NCBI GenBank assembly: GCA_031976395.1
Contig: DALYLJ010000058.1
Coordinates: forward strand, 1-16,910
From: UBA11164 sp002420085
Lineage (GTDB): Bacteria > Pseudomonadota > Gammaproteobacteria > Xanthomonadales > Xanthomonadaceae
DNA: 16,910 nucleotides
Direction of reading: 5' to 3'
This document shows positions 14,167 to 16,910 of this stretch, piece by piece (within the stretch, counting starts at the first letter, position 1; each line of letters starts with the position of its first letter). The translations under genes and the position numbers were made by a program. The notes under the pieces are model-generated. The model made no database searches. It was not told where the DNA came from and was given only the letters and a program-made list of their open reading frames with translations.

Positions 14167-15171
14167 TCAGCCGGACGGGTCGGTCCGCAGCGCCGAGCGC
14201 AGGCGGCGCAGTCCTTCGTCGAACGACACCTGCGGGCGATACCCGAAATCGCGGGCGGCGGCGCTGATGTCGTACCAGTGCGGGGTTGCCATCTGTTCGG
14301 CAAGAAACCGGGTCATCGGCGGCTCGCCGGACAGCCGCAACAGGTGCCAGACCGCCTCCAGTGCGGCACCCGCCGCATAGGCCAGCCAGAACGGCAGACC
14401 CGCGTCCACGGTCGGGGCATCGGCGGCGGCCAGCAGGCCGTTGACCACGTCACGCAGCGGCCTGGGTTCGCCGTTGGAGATGAAATACGCCTTGCCGGCA
14501 CAGGCGCTGCCCGGCCAGAGATGGTCGAAGGCATCCAGATGCGCCTGGGCGGCGTTGTCGATGTAGGTGGTGTCGATGCGATTGCCGCCGCCACCCGGAA
14601 AGCGCAGACGGCCGGCGCGGGCACGTTCGACCAGACGCGGCAGCAGTTGGTTGTCGCCCGGTCCCCAGATCAGTCTCGGACGCAGTGCGACGGTCGCCAG
14701 GGTCGGACCATTGCCGGCCAGTACCGCCTGCTCGGCGATCACCTTGGTGGTCGGGTAGTGCGCCTTGAAGCCGGTTCCGTAGGGGGTATCGATCTCATTG
14801 CCACCCTCGACCGGTCGGGTGGCGCGGTGGGTCACGCTCGGCGTCGAGGTGTAGACCAGACGCTGGATGCCGTGGCTGCGACAGGCGGCCAGTACCGCTT
14901 CGGTGCCCAGGACATTGGCACGGTGATAGTCCTCGTAGCTGCCCCAGGCACCGGCCTTGGCGCCGATGTGGAAGATCGCCTGGCAGCCGGCACTGGCGGC
15001 AGACACGGCTTCGGCATCGGCCAGATCGCCGCGCACTTCGGTCACGCCCATGTCGGCGAGTTCCGGGTAATGACCCCGCTGGAAGCCGATCACCTGATAG
15101 CTGCGGGCACGCAGCAGCCGACACACGGCCTGGCCAAGAAAACCACCTGCTCCGGTCACCAGCACCTTCAT
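14167..15171 (-). CDS. oleD: OleD, 2-alkyl-3-oxoalkanoate reductase (extended SDR)
   Basis: 334-aa NAD(P)H-dependent short-chain dehydrogenase predicted to reduce the beta-keto acid made by OleA to a 2-alkyl-3-hydroxyalkanoate, the substrate of OleC. The Rossmann motif is TGAGGFLG (6-13), S109 lies in VYTSTPSVTHRA, and the catalytic Y139-x3-K143 is in YPTTKVIAEQAV. OleD-like landmarks include KAGAWGSYEDYHRANVLGT, LRPRLIWGPGDNQLLPRLVE, DTTYIDNAAQAHLDAFDHL, GKAYFISNGEP and GEPPMTRFLAEQM. A sterol-dehydrogenase-like SDR is the nearest alternative, but the adjacent OleC settles the call. I start at the ATG at 15171, with GAGGTGA just upstream, since it puts MKVLVTGAGG at the N terminus as usual. 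An in-frame ATG 75 bases upstream is rejected. It lies 87 bp downstream of oleC in the same direction. Confidence 0.93.
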   Translation of the reverse strand: MKVLVTGAGGFLGQAVCRLLRARSYQVIGFQRGHYPELADMGVTEVRGDLADAEAVSAASAGCQAIFHIGAKAGAWGSYEDYHRANVLGTEAVLAACRSHGIQRLVYTSTPSVTHRATRPVEGGNEIDTPYGTGFKAHYPTTKVIAEQAVLAGNGPTLATVALRPRLIWGPGDNQLLPRLVERARAGRLRFPGGGGNRIDTTYIDNAAQAHLDAFDHLWPGSACAGKAYFISNGEPRPLRDVVNGLLAAADAPTVDAGLPFWLAYAAGAALEAVWHLLRLSGEPPMTRFLAEQMATPHWYDISAAARDFGYRPQVSFDEGLRRLRSALRTDPSG

Positions 15172-15236
15172 TGCGTCACCTCGAAACGAACTGTCGATTG
15201 ATCCGTCTTCCGTCATCCGGCCAGAGTGCCGGCAAA

Positions 15237-15249
15237 CCGATGCCATCGG
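15237..15249. repeat. Small inverted repeat in the oleC-oleD gap
   Basis: CCGAT-GCC-ATCGG, perfect 5-bp arms around three bases, lies 10 bases beyond the oleC stop in the 87-bp gap before oleD. It could be a weak attenuating hairpin or chance; nothing else is visible in the gap. Confidence 0.25.
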
Positions 15250-15258
15250 CGACCGCGT

Positions 15259-16910
15259 TCAGGCGTGTCCCAGGGTGCGGGTCGCCCAGCGTGCCAGGGT
15301 CTCACGACCGATCTTGGCATTGTGACGGATATCGAGCGGAAATCCCGGATGGAACAGCAGCGTCCGCAGCCCGGCCGTGACCGGCACCTGGCTGCCCAGG
15401 GCCAGCAGTTCCTCGCGGATCCGGTTGCGTTGGTGTCGGCTGCGGCGCTGAGTGAGCTCCACGCACAGCACCGGCAGTTGCCGGCCTGCCGGGCCGACTC
15501 CGACCAGGGCGGTCCGCGCCACGTCCGGATGCCGGTTGAACACCGGTTCGACGCACTCGGTGTACAGCGTGCCGGCCTCGGTCTGCACCCGCTGACCCTT
15601 GCGGCCGCAGAACCACAGCCGGCCGTCGCGATCGAAATAGCCGACATCACCCATCCGGTGGACGATCCGCACGTGGCCGTCCGGCATGGGCTCACGGATC
15701 TTGGCCAGCCGGGTCGCTTCCGGACGCCCGAAGTAGGCATCGGTGACGGTCGGGCCGGCGACGGTGATCTCGCCGATCTCGCCCTCGGCCAGTTCGACGG
15801 CCGAATGCCAGTCGTCGATGCCGTCATCGCTGATCGCGATGATCCGAACGCAATTGGCCGACAAGGGCCGACCGACACAGGTGCCGGCACCGGACTCGGT
15901 CGCGGTCCGGGTCGTTTCCAACGCGCGACCCTCGATCACCGCCACCGGCAGGCACTCGGTGGCGCCGTAGGGTGTCCAGAAGCCGGCGTCGGCCGGCAAC
16001 AGGCTGCGCATCCGGGCCACCACGTCGGGCGGCACCGGCGCCCCGGCCGAGGTCACGGCACGCAGGCTCGGCAGGGGGGCGCCATGATCGGCCAGCACGC
16101 GCATCAGGGCCGGCGAACCGAACAGGCGATCGACGCCGAATCGGGTGATGGCCTCGACCAGTCGCGCTGGATCGGCCCGTGCCGGTCGGGTCGGGTCCAT
16201 GTCCGGGATGATGCTGGCCAGCCCGAGTGCCGGATCGAACAGGGCAAAGGGCGGAAAGGTCGGCATATCGACGCCACCGGGCGCGATCGCGAAAGCCTCG
16301 CGCAGCAGTTCGATCTGCGCCAGGAAATGCCGATGTCGATAGACCACGCCCTTGGGTACGCCGGTCGAGCCCGAGGTGAACAGGATCGCGGCGACATCAT
16401 CGCCGTCGGTGGTCACGGATGGCGCTGGCGTGGCGGCGATGGCAGCCGCACCCGCCCGCTCGACCTGGGCCAGACTCGGTCCACCCCAGAACCAGCGCCG
16501 ACCGACCGTCACCCGGCGTCGGATATCGGCGCGCGCCCAGCCGAGCAGCAGGCTGGCCGCCTGGGCCAGGGGAATGCCGATGAAGGCTTCCGGCCGGGCC
16601 TCGGCGAGCGCCGCCTTGAGTGCGCGCCGATCGATTCCGGGATCGACCAGAACCGGCACGGCGCCCGCCTTGAACAGGGCGAACATCACGGCGAAGAACT
16701 CCGGGCCGGGCCGAACCATCACTCCGGTCCGGGTGCCACGGCCGATGCCATGACCAGCCAGACCGACCGCGATGGCATCGGAACGACGATCGAGTTCCCG
16801 ATAGCTGACCGTGTGGTCGTAGCGGGTCCGACCATCGGCGGCACGCCCGCTCGGACAGCGCAGGGCGATCGCTTCCGGCTGGCGCTCGGCCATCCGGGTC
16901 AGAGTCTCGG
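15259..16910 (-). CDS. oleC: OleC, AMP-dependent beta-lactone synthetase (5' partial)
   Basis: Acyl-adenylating-superfamily enzyme that closes 2-alkyl-3-hydroxyalkanoates into beta-lactones with ATP. OleB then decarboxylates these to cis-olefins. Counting from the Met at 16893, motifs are LVDPGIDRRALK (82-93), the P-loop FTSGSTGVPKGVVYRHRHF (172-190), FPPFALFDPALGLASIIPDM (213-232), TSAGAPVPPDVV, and YGATECLPVA (309-318). Next come GDVGYFDRDGRLWFCGRK (415-432) and the catalytic lysine K527 in RHNAKIGRE. The DPGIDRR and FALFDPALG segments are specific to OleC among these ligases. The frame stays open to the right edge (ETLTR precedes that Met) and the OleC N terminus normally includes a comparable segment, so the true start is probably outside the window. 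No OleB domain is fused at the C terminus; an N-terminal fusion cannot be judged. Confidence 0.94.
   Translation of the reverse strand, partial: ETLTRMAERQPEAIALRCPSGRAADGRTRYDHTVSYRELDRRSDAIAVGLAGHGIGRGTRTGVMVRPGPEFFAVMFALFKAGAVPVLVDPGIDRRALKAALAEARPEAFIGIPLAQAASLLLGWARADIRRRVTVGRRWFWGGPSLAQVERAGAAAIAATPAPSVTTDGDDVAAILFTSGSTGVPKGVVYRHRHFLAQIELLREAFAIAPGGVDMPTFPPFALFDPALGLASIIPDMDPTRPARADPARLVEAITRFGVDRLFGSPALMRVLADHGAPLPSLRAVTSAGAPVPPDVVARMRSLLPADAGFWTPYGATECLPVAVIEGRALETTRTATESGAGTCVGRPLSANCVRIIAISDDGIDDWHSAVELAEGEIGEITVAGPTVTDAYFGRPEATRLAKIREPMPDGHVRIVHRMGDVGYFDRDGRLWFCGRKGQRVQTEAGTLYTECVEPVFNRHPDVARTALVGVGPAGRQLPVLCVELTQRRSRHQRNRIREELLALGSQVPVTAGLRTLLFHPGFPLDIRHNAKIGRETLARWATRTLGHA

Noticed and set aside
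14107..15201. Plus-strand open frame opposite oleD overlapping the amidohydrolase stop
   Set aside because: OleD motifs are unmistakable on the minus strand; the plus frame is a compositional shadow.
15172..15246. Longer OleD starting at 15246
   Set aside because: The extra 25 residues are not part of the Rossmann fold; GAGGTGA sits just before the ATG at 15171, which gives the usual MKVLVTG start.

Overview
The window looks like chromosomal DNA of an aerobic, ubiquinone-using, high-GC gammaproteobacterium. A relative of the Xanthomonadales/Lysobacterales is my best guess. Evidence is the UbiB kinase-like protein, TruC, ArfB, PEP carboxylase, a proteobacterial mer system, and OleC/OleD proteins that closely resemble those I remember from Xanthomonas. 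The lineage is an inference from protein resemblance, not a computed placement. No tRNA, rRNA, CRISPR array, insertion sequence or transposase was found.

Left part (1-4033, plus strand): a tightly packed run of housekeeping genes. These are ubiB (5' end outside the window), truC (tRNA pseudouridine synthase), arfB (ribosome rescue hydrolase), a short PlsC-like acyltransferase and a Dph6-like PP-loop ATPase. Three of the four junctions are stop/start overlaps, with GTG and TTG starts, so translational coupling is likely.

Mercury resistance (4170-6501): merR on the minus strand diverges from merC-merA across a textbook MerR operator/promoter with a 19-bp spacer. The operon is minimal. MerC is the only Hg(II) importer, merT, merP and merD are absent, and MerA lacks the NmerA domain. 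No transposon ends were seen.

Middle (6613-10422): PEP carboxylase (ppc, minus strand) diverges from a six-TM membrane diguanylate cyclase (plus strand). The cyclase has an intact GGEEF site but no inhibitory I-site, and it may be leaderless.

Right-middle (10674-12519, minus strand): a two-gene unit of exported proteins with unknown roles. The first carries H-x6-D and C-terminal HxH motifs like LAS-fold zinc peptidases such as MepA. The second is a predicted beta-rich secreted protein. This is the least explained part of the window. Divergent from it lies an exported amidohydrolase of the Xaa-Pro/Xaa-Arg dipeptidase type (12803-14110).

Right end (14167-16910, minus strand): oleC (5' end outside the window) followed by oleD. 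These belong to the OleABCD pathway, which joins two fatty acyl chains head to head and makes a long-chain olefin through a beta-lactone. OleA and OleB should lie beyond the right edge. Many long reading frames on the opposite strands are high-GC shadows and are not annotated.
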